Part shown: positions 34,801 to 47,246 of the stretch, piece by piece
How the letters are laid out: each line of letters begins with the position of its first letter
Position numbering within the stretch: position 1 is the stretch's first letter
Source: Euryodendron excelsum
Lineage: Eukaryota > Streptophyta > Magnoliopsida > Ericales > Pentaphylacaceae
Length of the DNA stretch: 64,000 bases
Reading direction: 5' to 3'
NCBI GenBank assembly: GCA_033060915.1
Contig: CM065398.1
Coordinates: forward strand, 3,081,501 to 3,145,500
Program-made: the position numbers and the translations under genes
Notes under the pieces: model-generated
Seen by the model: only the letters and a program-made list of their open reading frames with translations
Database searches by the model: none
Told to the model about the DNA's origin: nothing

Positions 34801-36743
34801 TTTTCAAAAGGTTGTTATTATTGTGTTGATTTTTAAATCTCTTACTCTTTTCAAGATAAAGGTATAATGGTCCTAAAGGAAATCTTCTTTGGAGAGGTTT
34901 TCAAACATCAACCATATAAACCATATACTTAACTAGAGTTGAATTTCATGGAAATAATCTTCAAAAAGGGTTGTCTACCAAAGTCTTTTGCATGACGTGA
35001 TTTATTTTCTTAAACTCTTTTAAAAAATGTATAAAACCACCTTACAAAACCATTTTCCAATCCAACCCTATGTTGACTTGACCAGAGTTGCCCAACCCTA
35101 GGTTAACCTAACCCAAGTTTATTAACAATAGGCCACCTTAACCCTAGGTTAACCTAACCCTAGTAAGTTAACCCTAGTTCAATCCAACCCTAGGTTAACT
35201 TAACCCTAGTTGTCCAACCCTAGGTTAACCTAACCCAAGTTAGTTAACCTTAGGTCACCTTAACGCTAGGACTAACCAAACCCTAGTCGATTAACCCTAG
35301 GTCACCATAAATCTAGGTTAACCTAACCCAAGTTAGTTATCCTTAGGTCATCCCTAACCTTAAGCTAACCCAACCTAGGTTAGTACGCTTCAAGGTTCCA
35401 ACTCAAGGACCCCTTTTCAATTAGTCTTTCAATTCAAAACTATTCTCATAACCCATGTTTCCAAAAACCTCATTCTCTCTTGAGATTTTAAAAACCAACT
35501 CCATAACCGTTTCTAATACTCCTACATTCTATCTTTAAATTATTTTCAAAAATATTTTCAAGAACTCATAACCTTAAGATGTCCCAACACCTTTTATGGT
35601 TAGGGATTCCAAGGGAAGGTGATACATTAAGTCCAACCTTCAAGGTTATCCATATTAGAGTTCCAAAGTCCTAGGTGTTTTCAAAAACCGCTTTCAAAAA
35701 CTTTTCAAAGATCAATTTACTAAAACATTCCAAAATCATACCTCTAAGGTTTTCAAAATAAGACTTCGAATTATTTTCAAAACTTTTTTGAATTATCTTA
35801 AAGCATTCCCAAAGCTCCCTCAAGTTGTTCCAAAAACATTTCAAAACACTTCAAAATCCCCTTTCAAGAGTTCCAAAGTTCTATTTCAAAACACACCACT
35901 ATCTGATTTCAAATCAAAACCTCAAGTTTTCTTTATCCAAAGACCTCAAAGTATCTTCAAACTTTCCAAAGACCTCAAAATATCTTCAAACTTACCAAAG
36001 GCCCTAACGTGCCTACTTTTCATCAGGCTCTTGCCCGAACTACGAATGACCTAATTCTCGCCAAATGAGATACCTAGGCAACCTAAAATGGTGCGGTCAT
36101 AACTCTTATTTTAACTCAAAGTCCTTTTTCAAAACTCTCTATCAATCCAAGATCCTTGTTCCAAAATCTTTTAAAGCTTCCATGTTTTCAAACATTTTTC
36201 TCAGGACTTTCATCATGCATCATTCATCCAAAAAATGATGACCAAACCTTATTTTCAAAATTCTAAGGTGGATATTAAGTGAACAATGGTAACCGATTAC
36301 TCTGGTGAGTGAACAAAGAGTGAATAAACATGTAGGTACCAAAAGGGCTGGGTAAGGTGATAATCTTAAGATATTTTCCCTACACGTAACCAACCCTTGG
36401 ATCATAGATTTCTATTTTTGAATGACCAAAATGGAGTTACTTTTAGAAAAGGGCTTAAAACTTTCTTAAGGTTGCCAAATAACCTATTTTCTTAAAAGCC
36501 CTCTCTTGAGCGAGTTTTTCAAAACCTTTTTCAAAAACCCTAAGTTTAATTTTCGGATTAATACTTAGTTTTAGGTGACCTAACTCACCTTAATCAAGTT
36601 ATATTTTTCTAAACAGCCCTTAATCAAACCAATTTCAAGATCAAACCTAAGCACAATTGTCCTTCGAGGAGGATGAGTTCTAATGACAGAGTTTCGTGCT
36701 TTTTTTCTAGCCAAAAGACTTGGTCAAAAACCGAGGCGCGAAA
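31835..36743 (+). repeat. 3' LTR of LARD element
   Basis: It begins TGTAGGCACCCC and ends GAGGCGCGAAA. The last bases are AA rather than CA, apparently a point mutation of the family end GCGCGACA. TATAAATA is intact at 33659-33666, unlike in the 5' LTR. It has short extra segments relative to the 5' LTR near 32620-32690 and 33600-33640. Confidence 0.9.
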
Positions 36744-36748
36744 GTTTC

Positions 36749-37507
36749 TAAAATGAATAGATTTGATTTGAATTGAAATGGAAAATGGTAAGATTGAATA
36801 TGAAAATCTTATGATTTCATGTGAAAAATTTTGTCATTTTTGTGCAAGAAAACTTATGATTTTATGTGACAATTTTTGAAGGCAATTTAAGAGAGTTATG
36901 CAATTTTGAAAGACATGATGCAACAAGGACTTTAAAAACTAATTTGATGCAACTTGAATGCAATGAATGCTAGAATGGAGTTTGGGGCAAGAAGGAGGGG
37001 GGGGGTGTGGTCATGACGAGGCTTCCTAAGTCATGGAATTCTAGGGCTTTCACCTAGGCTTCAAGAAAATAATTCTCGGACCAATTTTTGGAAATGAATT
37101 TGAATGAGAAATGTAAAAAGGTTTAAAATGACTAAGTCTTTGGAGGGCTCTTTGAATATACCACTTTTCTAAAGCAACCCTAATCATAGAAAGGCTAGAA
37201 TCATTTTAAGGTTGTGATTTTGAAAGCAAATTAGGACTTGAAACCCTAATATGGACCATAGTGAACACTTTGAATATGTTACTTTCCTATGGAAACCCGA
37301 ACCATGAAAATGTTAGAATTACTATAGGATTATGAGTTTGAAAGCAAAGCAATTGTAAACAATGCATAATTATGACAATTATAATGCAAAGGGTCATAAA
37401 CAAACAAAGTTTAAGGTTTCATCACATAATCAAAAGGGCTCGAGACCACACCATCACAAGGTAGACTATAGGAAGGTCCCCGACCGGTGAACTCCTTATG
37501 GTTTTCT
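36749..37507 (-). mobile_element. Antisense LARD-type LTR (R2), part 2
   Basis: This is the continuation of 22515-24538 after the LARD insertion. It aligns with R1 from about 1645 to 2475 with about 10% differences. It then stops and is joined to the spacer, having lost about 1.3 kb that copy 1 retains (2476-3803). Confidence 0.85.
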
Positions 37508-37509
37508 CT

Positions 37510-38173
37510 AGGCAAGTTTGTGCCTAAATATTCGATGTTTTTCTTTTTGGTGCGTCTGTGTGCCGAATCGGATATACATTTAATAACTCGGCCATGCTAA
37601 AGTGTCCATCATTCGCAAGCAAAATGCCAAATTAGAGACTCCTAATTCCTCCAAAACTAGCATTCCTTGCTGAATGGTTCTCCACAAGATAAATTTTATT
37701 AGGAGTAGAAATTGTATGCCTTTTCTTGTAATATTTGTTTCCTCGACATAAAAATACTAAAGGTTTATTGGACTACTTACCATGGATAGTCACTTGGAAA
37801 GTAACAGCCGTATTTGTCTTGTATAAAATTGTAAACATTTAAAAGATTTCAGATCACCCACAGTAGTTTGATACTATACCGTGATTCCCAATCAGTTCAC
37901 AACTTAGATTTTGCTGCTTCTTTCTTTTTTCTTTTTCTCTTGTTTTTGTTCATGCATGCATGCATGCAGTTGCTTTAAGTTAAGCTGAGTGCCCCAGAGT
38001 ACATGGTGATATTAGTTTTTAAATAAGATGATGAAATCTGACACTTCGATTCCAACCAAAGCATGACTCTGGCGCTCTGCCTCTCTCTGCCATTTGTAAC
38101 AGAAGTATGAGTTCAAAGTACTGCATCACTTCTTCATTTTGTAAAAATAGACAAAATAAGATACAAATCTATT
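37510..38173. other. Spacer flanking the Helitron, copy 2
   Basis: Non-coding sequence paralogous to 3804-4532, including the (TGCA)n run at about 37953-37969. Nothing else is recognisable. Confidence 0.7.
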
Positions 38174-38730
38174 TTCTATTCTAATATATAAAGTGACAAC
38201 TCCGATTTGTGTCTTAATATTTTTCTTTTTCAAATAATTATATGGGTAAATTACAATAAATTTGTCCTTTAATATAAAAAAATTTGCACAAGCAATTCAA
38301 TTTGAAACGGTCGTTTCAGAAACAGACAGAAAGAGTGTACGTGTAATCCATGTGATATCTTTTCAAAACAAAATGGTAAAACTACCATTATTGTAATTTG
38401 GCGTAATTCTATTAAATTTATTTTTGTTAACTGTTTCAATTAATTTACTTCTCAACAACTATAAGGGAAAATAAGTATTATAAAACATAATCCAAATAGT
38501 CAACATAGTTATTCTTGTTATTGCTTCAGTTATTAATAAATTATGGTCTGTATCATTCTATTCACTTGCTGATATGAACAACATTATCAACCACAGTGAT
38601 TGGAAATATCACAATGACAGTCATCGCCGATGAGAGTAATTGAAAATTGCACATGCATTAGGTTGGAAAATATGTAGGTTTGTTTCTATAAATTGTGAGT
38701 TTCTACATGCTCTGCCTGTATGCAAATCTA

Positions 38731-39142
38731 ATGGCGTCCAACAATCAACAGCGTTCTCAACAATCGCAGAGTGGTGCAGCAGCCCAGAACTCTAGGGCTA
38801 GGGCTAGGGCTGCTCAACCTGGCCCCATAAGTTATTTGATGACTAGCGGTATTGTGAGGGAGCGAACAGTTAACTCAACTGGGCCAAGCGCTGGCACAGG
38901 CCTTGTAGAGCACCTTAGAATCAAACATGGAGTCAACGAAAGTAGTAGTCATCGCAATATAGCAAGCTCCCGTTGTAGTGCACCTTACTCATCCTGAAAG
39001 TCAATCCCTAGAAGGTACCACTCCAAGAAACTCAAATCCTTGCGCTGCTCAAATTCTTCGCCCACTTTATAATGCAAGCCAATCTGCCGCAGACACTACG
39101 AATGCATCAAACAGTCCATCTGCTGGAGAACTCCTTCATTGA
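38731..39142 (+). pseudogene. Frameshifted copy of the unknown 5180 ORF
   Basis: It starts MASNNQQRSQQSQSG and ends with an SAGELLH-type C-terminus before TGA at 39140. Reading from the ATG, the frame fails at 38995-38997. The C-terminal half (ESQSLEGTTPRNSNP) is in another frame. Amino-acid changes between the copies are frequent and the frame is broken, so there is no sign that the protein is maintained. Confidence 0.6.
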
Positions 39143-39344
39143 TGGAAAATGAAATAAATAATTAAACAGCACTATACTGTAGATGAAACTGGGGGACGAA
39201 TAATTCGATCTCCAAGTAGGAGTTAGCAGCCTAAGATAGCAATATGATGGTCCTGTTTTTTCCTATCTGCTTGATGTTTTTGTTTTGGTGGTATGTCATA
39301 AGAAGTACAGAGTGTTTTTACATTTTTTTTTTTTTTTTTTGGAT

Positions 39345-39500
39345 GTTTTATGCATAGGTGTGGCTTTTGTGGCTGAGATTAGTTTTAGCCCATCCCTGTG
39401 AGTCTTTAATGGCTTATTGTTTCTCTAATATATTGCTTTTTGCTGTTTCAAAAAAAAAAAAAATCGTGATTATTGAGCTGTGATTTTGTGAAAATGCAAA
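39345..39500 (+). mobile_element. Possible retroposed 3' end with poly(A), copy 2 only
   Basis: A segment ends in GCTTTTTGCTGTTTC followed by 13 A, and soon after by a run of 19 A (39496-39518). It is absent at the homologous place in copy 1 (about 5815). It resembles the 3' tail of a non-LTR retroposon or processed transcript. I could not define a target duplication. Confidence 0.35.
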
Positions 39501-40862
39501 AAAAAAAAAAAAAAAAATTTGCAGAAGAAGAAGTAGAAGATATGTAATATACAATAATGGAACCGCGTAAATCCTTATGTCATTATGAAAAGGGCTGCTA
39601 TGTCCTTTAGTGAAATTTTAAACCTCTAGCACGTTGAAAGCTATTGCCGTCTATATAATAGAATTTACTGAGGGCGGTAAATGGGCGGATTTTGACAGGT
39701 TTTAAAGGGTTGTGGGTTTGAAGTGATCAACTCATTCAAAGGACACATCATATATGATGGGTTAGCTATGGGTCATCTCAAACTCATGAACCCGAATTCA
39801 ACCCGTTTATATATGAAATTTTTTTAAAGCGCTAGGGAACTTGCAACGCAACTTGTTTTATGAAAGTAAAAACACAAATAACAAAGGGATTTAGACATCA
39901 CAAATTAATTGGGATATGAATGGAAAACTAGCTTACGTAGAATGTAATTTGTTTCACAGAAATATAAACAAAAATAAAAATTAAAAAATTCCCAGAACTA
40001 AAGAAAATAATACATGCATAGAATTAAGGGCTGATTCAAAACCTTTGTTTAGTGAGGGCAAAACTGACGCACAATAGTTTGTACAGGAAATTATTTTCTA
40101 GTTAACAGTATAAGAACATTTTAATTTAATATTAGAATAGAGGGTTAAAAATTAGAATTGTGTTGTAAGTATAATAAATTCAAAGAGGAGCAAAGACAAT
40201 CTTAGTAAATTCAACATATACATTAACACTAGAATCAAATAAATACATAAAAAAAAATTAAAAATAGTGAAATTTGCCAAGTCAGCGGAGGAAGCTGCCC
40301 CCATTGGCCCTTGCTACATCTGCCCTTGCATCGAATGCAATCTGTTCTATGAAAACAGATCAAAAAAAAAAAAAAAAAAATTAGACTGAATATACTGTCT
40401 TGTTTTTGTCCTCCATTTCTTTCTCTTCTCTCCTAAATTAGAAACTAAATGAGGGAAAGAAAAAAAATATTATTTTCCCTTCCTTTACCTTACTTTCCTA
40501 GTTTCTAAAAGGTTGTCGTTTTCCTTTTCAAATTAAGAAAGAACTTCCTAAAATCATGAAAGAAAATTTAAAACTTTCCAAAGTAACATAAGATTACCTA
40601 AGTTTAATCATTAATAGAAAATATGGATTCTATAAATTATAGTTAGACCAATACTATTATGGCACATGTAATATTAGTAACTTAAAAATTCAAAAAGCTA
40701 AGAAAATTAAATTGAGCTTTTCAACATCAAAGACCCAACAACTTATTGCTATAATATATAGTATAGACATATCTAATACTATACCATATGCAAATTTAGT
40801 GCGAGGCTCACATGCCTCATAAAATCAATCTCTATTTTTCTAAAAATTCTAATTTTCTAGAA

Positions 40863-40921
40863 GTCACGTGGCATACTTAGCTCATTCAACCAATCCGGCT
40901 CCTCTTTCTTTCTGTTATAAA
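40863..40921 (+). promoter_or_regulatory. Captured promoter, copy 2
   Basis: GTCACGTGGC (40863-40872), CCAAT (40890-40894) and TATAAA (40916-40921) are at the same spacing as in copy 1. The ATG present after the leader in copy 1 is lost here. Confidence 0.45.
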
Positions 40922-41543
40922 GGAAAGCAAACAAATTAAACAAAACATTATTCATAGAAAATAATGAAAGGAATAGAATTCTGACAAGAAAACATAGAAA
41001 AATAACTAATGGAAATAACTTAATGGTCGGCAAAATAATGGAAAAATCTCTCAATAATAAAATTATGATACCTAAAATGTCTCTTAATATAAAAAAATGC
41101 TATCCATATTTCTCTCTCTTTCTTATTCTCGACAGGTCCTCTCTTCTCTTCTCCTCTTGAACCCTGTCTGGCCCTCCACCAAGCCTCACTCGATGATGTC
41201 ACTAATGGAATGTTAAAGGTAGCAAAGTACGTGATCTTAAAAGTTTATGATATAATGAACTAGACTTTTTGTTTGAAAGACGACCGAAAAGAGATTTCTA
41301 AAAATTTGAACATATTTGAAGATTGTCCTTTTGTAGGCCTTCTATCACGGATGTTGACGATCATCATCCATATATTTCGATAAAATTTAAGTTCTATAAC
41401 GTTGCAACTTTTATTATAGATTTTTGTGGGTTGTTGTTAAAGTAGTCTATTACATTATTTAGTTTATGGAAAAATATAAAAGTTTTATGTATTTTATATA
41501 TGGATCTAAAACTTTTATGAAATTTGATGTTTAATATATGCAG

Positions 41544-41643
41544 AGATTCATCAATGTCCATTTCCGAAAGCCAACAAGAAGAAAAGTTTCAAATCGAATT
41601 TGATTGCAAAGATGAAGTTGCAATACAATTTTTCAATATTTGA
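41544..41643 (+). other. Possible captured exon with acceptor site
   Basis: TTAATATATGCAG is a plausible intron 3' end, followed by a 29-residue frame from ATG 41554 (MSISESQQEEKFQIEFDCKD...) to TGA 41641. Most of it is deleted in copy 1 (junction at about 8754). A further acceptor-like TTCTTTTTGTAG lies at about 42055. The gene of origin is unknown. Confidence 0.3.
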
Positions 41644-43082
41644 CTTAATTTTGGGGAAATTTTATTTTATTTTTTCCCTTTGATACAGGCTCCACCTCTT
41701 TGATTGATACTAGCACACATAAGGAAATGCATCATCAAATTTGTAGCATAAACTATACGTACCTGATGCATATGGGTGTTCATTTTTTTAGCCATTGATT
41801 GGTGGGGGGGTTGACATGTGTGTGGTGCTTTAGTTTTATCTATGTGTTTGGATTGTTATTGTTTTGTGCTTTTTTATGTGTGCTCTATATCTTTCATCTT
41901 TCCATATTTTAGTTGTCACCTTGTGGTGGCCGTAAAATGGAGGGCTCAAAGGTGTGCAACAATACCATATTGATTTGCAATTTTTTTTTTTTATCTTTGT
42001 TCTTTCCAAGTCCTACTTATAATACAAAAACAGTAGATGAAAATTTTAATTCGCTTTCTTTTTGTAGCAGGACCGCAGGATCCTTTGTTGAAAATTAAAA
42101 ATTGATTGTTTTGTATGCAACGAAGCCTATGGTAATGGTGGTTGAGATGTGTACGTTGGCATTGGGTCCAATTGCCAATTGGTACATCTCGAGTCACCAC
42201 TACAAGAGCTCACTTCTAGATTTTTTTTATTCCAAGAATAAGATTTTTTTCTAGCAACAGAACCGATTGTACTTTCCAATGAATGTCTTTGTTTCATGGT
42301 AATTTCTTTTGTCAAAAATTGTTATCTATTAGATAGTGCAATTTTTCTATTTCCAAATCAATCTTGGGTGGCTGTGGCTCAATAATTGGCATGTATTAGG
42401 ATTTGATGTTGAAAATTTATGAATAATTAAACTCTTTCATACAAAATTGATTGCGTAGTAATTTATGTTTTTGATTTTATATTAAGATTTATTTTCTTAT
42501 ATATAACCATAAAAATACTTATTGCTTATTAATTTTTAAGTCAACTCATCATAACCCTTCAATTTTATGTTAGATGATGTGACAACTCCTCAATTGATAG
42601 AATGGAGATCTCCATTCCAACCATGGAATCGAAAGAATCCTAATCATTTAAGATCTCTCTAATTCCATTAGCATCTCGCTCTAACTGCTATTAAAATTCA
42701 TTCCTAAAATCCTCCATTTTCCAAAAAGATCACATTACTAAAATTTGTCCTTAATTTCATTGGAAATGCCTCATCACAAAAAAAAAAATATGTTTTTTTT
42801 CTACAATACATAAGCTTGATTGAAAGGTCTATTTGGTAGAGCTTATTTCAAGCTTTTTTTATTTAGGTGTTTTAGTTTAGAAGTCAAAAAGTTCGTTTTT
42901 TTTTTTTTTTCTTTTTAGTTTTGATATGCTAAAGATAGCAAAAAGCAAAAAAAGTCAAAAAAACAAACTTACTTTTTTTACTTATAAACTTAAAAACAAA
43001 ACCAACCTGAAAGCCACTCGCTTAATTTATATTAAAACTACAAATTTAACGAATATCGTGCATCACACAGGTCAACGCTAAT

Positions 43083-43151
43083 ATACAAATATATATATAT
43101 ATATATATATTTGTGTGTGTACGCACGCGCGCGCGTGCGCGCGCGTGTGTG
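43083..43151 (+). repeat. Alternating purine-pyrimidine tract (TA, TG, CG)
   Basis: A (TA)n run is followed by 39 bases (43113-43151) of strictly alternating purine-pyrimidine rich in GC and GT steps. This is a strong Z-DNA candidate. Copy 1 has only TA and TG here. Confidence 0.9.
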
Positions 43152-43281
43152 AAATTGGCACCCGGAGTAAGCTTAAACTCAAGTATTCTAGCCTAGCTAT
43201 CATAGTAGGCATTAATGACATGTACAACACCATGAAAAGAGGAACAAATTTGCCAACACAAGTGAAAGTCAAAACAGATTT

Positions 43282-45403
43282 ACTAACGTTAGACCAACTA
43301 GGGTTAAGTTGAACTAAGGTTAGACCACCTAGGGTTTGATTGACCTAGGGTTGGACCACTAGGGTTTGGTTGACCTCAAGATTGGAAGGTGATTTTGAAA
43401 AATGGTTTAGGGTAAGGGTTTGGCCCTAATGGTTTTATGCATGCACTTGAAAATGAATTTTAGAAAATCTATGATTTTACGTGAATAAGGAAAGATAGGA
43501 TTTGAAATAAATAAAAAAAAAAAGGAAAGAATTGATTTTATTTCCGAAATGGAAGATTTGATGTTTTTTAAAAGTGGAAGATTGGATTTCGTTTTCAAAA
43601 ATAGAAGATTCAATTTGTCTAAAAAAAAATAGAAGATTTGATTTTGTTTCAAAAAATAGAAGCTTGGATTTGGTTTCCAAAAATAGAAGATTGGATTTTG
43701 TTTCCAAAAAGGGAAGATTTGATTTGGTTTTCAAAATGGAAAGATTTGATTTGAAAATTTTATTATTTTATGTGACACTTTTTCAAAGACAACTCAAGAG
43801 AGTTATGCATTTTTTGAAAACATGACACAACAAAGACTTGAAAAACTATCTTGGTGTAAGGAATGCAAGGATGCAAGAATGAATGTTTGGGGACAAAGCT
43901 AGGTTTTCTTAGGGCATGAACTTCTAGGGTTTCAAGAAGATAACTCTCAAACCAATTTTAAGAAGAAGCCTTTGAACATGGAATTTAAAGAGGTTTGAAA
44001 ACTAAATTTTGAAAGAGATGTTTTAGGGCTTAAAACCCTAATGTAGCTTTTGGAAGCCTCTTTAAATATACCACTTTCCTAAAACAACCCTAACCATGAA
44101 AAAGGCTAGAATCACTCTAAGGTTGTGATTTTGAAGATAAGTTAGGGCTTAAAACCCTAATGTGGACCTTGGTGGTCACTTGAATATGTCACTTTCTTAG
44201 GAAAACCCTAACGATGAGGAGATTAGAATCAACCTAGGGGGTTGAGCTTGAAAATAAGAACAATGCATGAACATGACAAGTACAATACATAAGGGTCGTG
44301 AACATATAAGGTTGAAGGTTTCGACTCATTGCAAGGGGCCCTAAAACCATTCTATGATTAGTTAGATTAAAGGAAGACCCCTGATACGGTGATCTCCCCA
44401 AAGCTTCCCGTAAGAATGGACCTAAGATCCTCTTCTTTCAAGCATGCAAGAAGAGGGCTTGAAGGCTAAGGCTTAAAGTGTATAGGCTAAGGATCTTTAA
44501 GAAACTAGGATTTTGGGAGATTTTCGAGGACTGTTTTAAGACAGGTAGAGTTTCTTTGCAATTTTTCAAAACTGGAATACGCTAGGAGGTGGTCTGTATT
44601 TATAAGCCAATTTTTGGAGAAGGTGGTGCCACTAGAAGTGGCAACTGGCCATTTTTTGGCTTAGTGCCACTCCTAGTGTTGCCACCTTGGTATGACAATT
44701 ATTCTGAAGATTTGATTTGGCCTTGAGCTATAAAGCAAAGATTTGGGTGCCATTAGGAGTGGCTTTAAGTCATATTTTGGCCTAACTTCACTACAAGTGG
44801 CTCCAGTTCGATATCGAAATATATCGAGCTGTGGGGTCAAACTAAAAAAGAGATGGTGGACTCGGGAGTATCCCGAGAGTTACTAGTTTGATACCAAGAA
44901 TCGATATGGTTGAAAAGGATGACTAGCTCGCTAGGGGCAAAACGGTTGTTTTGATTAGGATTCACTGGAATGTACCCAGAATAGACCAGGATGGCACTTG
45001 GAGACTGGGGATACTTGTGGGAGTGTCCTGGGGCTTTACTGGTTTGATATCCAGAGCCAGTGTGGTTGAAAAAGATGACTGGCCCACTAGGGGCAAAATG
45101 GTCATTTGAAATGGATAACACTAGAATTAGCTCGGAGTTGACCGAGATAGGATTTTGGAGATCAAGAATACTCGTGGGGGTGCCCTAGAGAATTACTAGT
45201 TTGATACCTAGTAATGGTGTGGTTGATGAGGGCACCAGGTGCCTAGGGGTGAAATGGTCATCTTGGCCAAGAACCACCACCTAATTGATTTGAATGGAAT
45301 TCTAAGTGTGCCAAGATGTCCAAGGACAATCATGAAAGGTTGCCTAGTGGTGTCGGGACTCTTTTTTCCTTGTGGCACCGTTTCTTGCAGTTTTACAAAT
45401 GTG
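43282..45403 (-). mobile_element. Antisense LARD-type LTR (R4), truncated
   Basis: Paralogue of R3 with the same left truncation and about 8% differences by eye. It has minus-strand TATAAATA at about 44595 and GCCACTAGAAGTGGC palindromes at 44625-44800. The unoccupied target of the copy-1 solo LTR is at 45404-45408. Non-coding. Confidence 0.75.
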
Positions 45404-45698
45404 GCCTTCACTAATACGAAGGTGACTGGGCATGTATTCGTTATGTGAAAGCTGCTTCTCTTTTGCTTTTAACCTTTCTAGAAAATTAAAAAAAAATAAA
45501 AGAAAAAGAGAAAAGACTAAAGTTTAGTTATGTTGATCTTGGAGATTTTTATGCAAATGTAAAGGAGAAGTACATTGAAAGGGGAGAGGGAGCATTTTCC
45601 TTAGGACTTTTGCCTATCTACTTTTAAATTTGAAATCCAAAACTACTATTGAGTCTTTGGATTCGCATTCTCTGATGGAGTTCGGTGAGGGACCTTGC
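45404..45698 (-). mobile_element. Antisense LARD internal region, copy 2 (left of Athila)
   Basis: Paralogous to 20941-21411. It is cut by the Athila insertion at 45698 and resumes at 63192-63235. The ~190-bp segment 21090-21280 of copy 1 is missing. Confidence 0.8.
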
Positions 45699-47246
45699 TG
45701 GTACGCCTCTAGATGTGCTTCACAACTGGAGTAACTCCGCAAGAATACGGAGGTCGCGAATGTAGTAAAAACCGGAGGATCCGGTGTCGTTCTCTCCCAA
45801 GGGAATTCTGCAAATATAGCAACAAAGCTCAACTAGCACGGACACTTATCTTAATGGATTGCAAATGAAAATTCTTTTCTTTTCCTAACATAAAAGAGAT
45901 TGAAAATATGTTGGTTTTGAGATGATGGTACTTCAATGCTCAATGCAATAACTTAATAACTAATGAAGGCAATAAAATCTAGTTTTATGTAATTAGGAAA
46001 AAACTTGGATATGGTTGTTTCGATCCACCAATTCACAACAAGGGTTTCCAATGAGAGGTTTATAACTCAAATCAAGAATCGCACCTTGGATTCTTTATAC
46101 GGAAAATGTCGACTATAAAAATGTGGGTTTTTGTTTGATTGAGCATAAAGAGAAAATCTATGATTGGCACCCTAGAATCAAACCTTAGACATGTGCAATA
46201 CCTATACCAAACATTGATTTGTGCATAAAAATTGCCAAGGGGTTATGAATCTAAGTTTTTCTAATGAATCTCATGCTAAATCAAATGGAACCATGGAATT
46301 TTAAGGATATGGCTTTAAAGTTCATACAACTCATTTTCAACCCTTTGAAGATCTTTGGTAGATCTTCATAATCACATCCAAGGGATATTTAGCTACTAAA
46401 ATCCATGTCAAAGAGCATAAAAGAAGACAAATCTACCATTAAACTATGTAGAACTAGTGTTTGGTTGCTAGGAAAGTGAGAGAAAATGGTAAGAAAATAA
46501 TAGAGAATGCTAGAAAGAGTAGAGAAATATTCACTTCATATATAAACATTCATTTACAAAGCTCCAAAAGCAATAAATGATAACATTACAAAGCATTAAA
46601 GTAAATCTAACTAAAAACCTTACAAAATAGTAAAAGATCCCCTTATGAAGCTCCTCCTACCATCCAACTATACAGAAAAATGAATATTTGATCTGCTTTG
46701 TTCGACTGCTGTTATATAGGGCAAAACTATGCTAACCGTCCGAATAGCGTCTTAAGTACGTCCGAAACGCGTCCGGATGCACCGTCCGGACGGTGGCATA
46801 ACTGTTCGAATGGTTATTTCATCGTTCGGACGGTCTTCAAACGAAGAATCCCGGCTCTGTATTTCTTTGAATGGAAAAAGACGACTCTGTGATAGCTTAG
46901 AATGGGAAAAATGAACTCTGGAAAGGCTTTGGACGGAAAATATCAACTCTGGAACTCCGATCTTTGTCGTAGCGTCCAAACAGTGATTCACCCGTCCGAA
47001 CTGGCCGTCTGAATGGTTGTAGCATCCAAATAGTCATTTATCCGTCTGAACGCAGCGTCCGAACGATCCGTCCGGATGGACTTCTTCTCTTTAGGCCATT
47101 TTCCACCATTTTGTCACCAAAAGTCTACAATACACATAAAAACACACTTTAAATCAATTTATTGCTAAGGACCTATTCTAATTCCCATATAGAGGCTAAC
47201 AAACACTTAATTAGGGGATAAAGATTACACTTTTAAAGTGGAATCA
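45699..47246 (-). repeat. 3' LTR of Athila element
   Basis: On the plus strand it reads TGGTACGCC...GTGGAATCA. It contains about ten imperfect copies of the palindrome CCGTCCGAACGG at 46735-47080. A minus-strand TATATATG-like box lies at about 46545, on the transcript side of the array. Confidence 0.95.

Larger units (their letters stand above)
24539..36743 (+). mobile_element. LARD-like non-autonomous LTR retrotransposon, 12.2 kb
   Basis: It consists of two long LTRs (4833 and 4909 bp), a primer-binding site, a 2.46-kb internal region without coding capacity and a polypurine tract. A perfect 5-bp duplication GTTTC (24534-24538 and 36744-36748) flanks it. Very long LTRs, a Tat/Ogre-type primer site and an empty interior are the hallmarks of LARDs (large retrotransposon derivatives), which borrow proteins from autonomous relatives. 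The two LTRs differ by about 8-12% in the parts compared. It sits inside an antisense LTR of its own family. Confidence 0.9.
38174..43081 (+). mobile_element. Helitron-like element, copy 2
   Basis: Paralogue of 4533-16498, about 4.9 kb, without the Copia insertion. The 5' end has lost a few bases (TCTATTCTAATATATAAAG). The 3' palindrome is decayed (TCGTGCATCACACAGG), but CTAA followed by T is kept. Relative to copy 1 it lacks about 0.9 kb (6825-7715) and has extra blocks at 39345-39720 and 41558-41819. Confidence 0.6.

Noticed and set aside
35788..36054. ORFs of 60-100 residues rich in Phe/Ser/Lys across the LARD LTRs
   Set aside because: They come from TTTTCAAA-type low-complexity DNA, are not kept between LTR copies and show no domain.
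43407..43825. Repeated Asn-Leu-Phe / Lys-Asn-Arg ORFs on both strands
   Set aside because: They are products of AAGATTTGATTT direct repeats in an antisense LTR. The frames break in the sister copies.
46698..46892. Plus-strand ORF in the Athila LTR, repeated at 62638-62832
   Set aside because: It occurs only because the LTR is duplicated. It spans the palindromic motif array and has no protein-like features.
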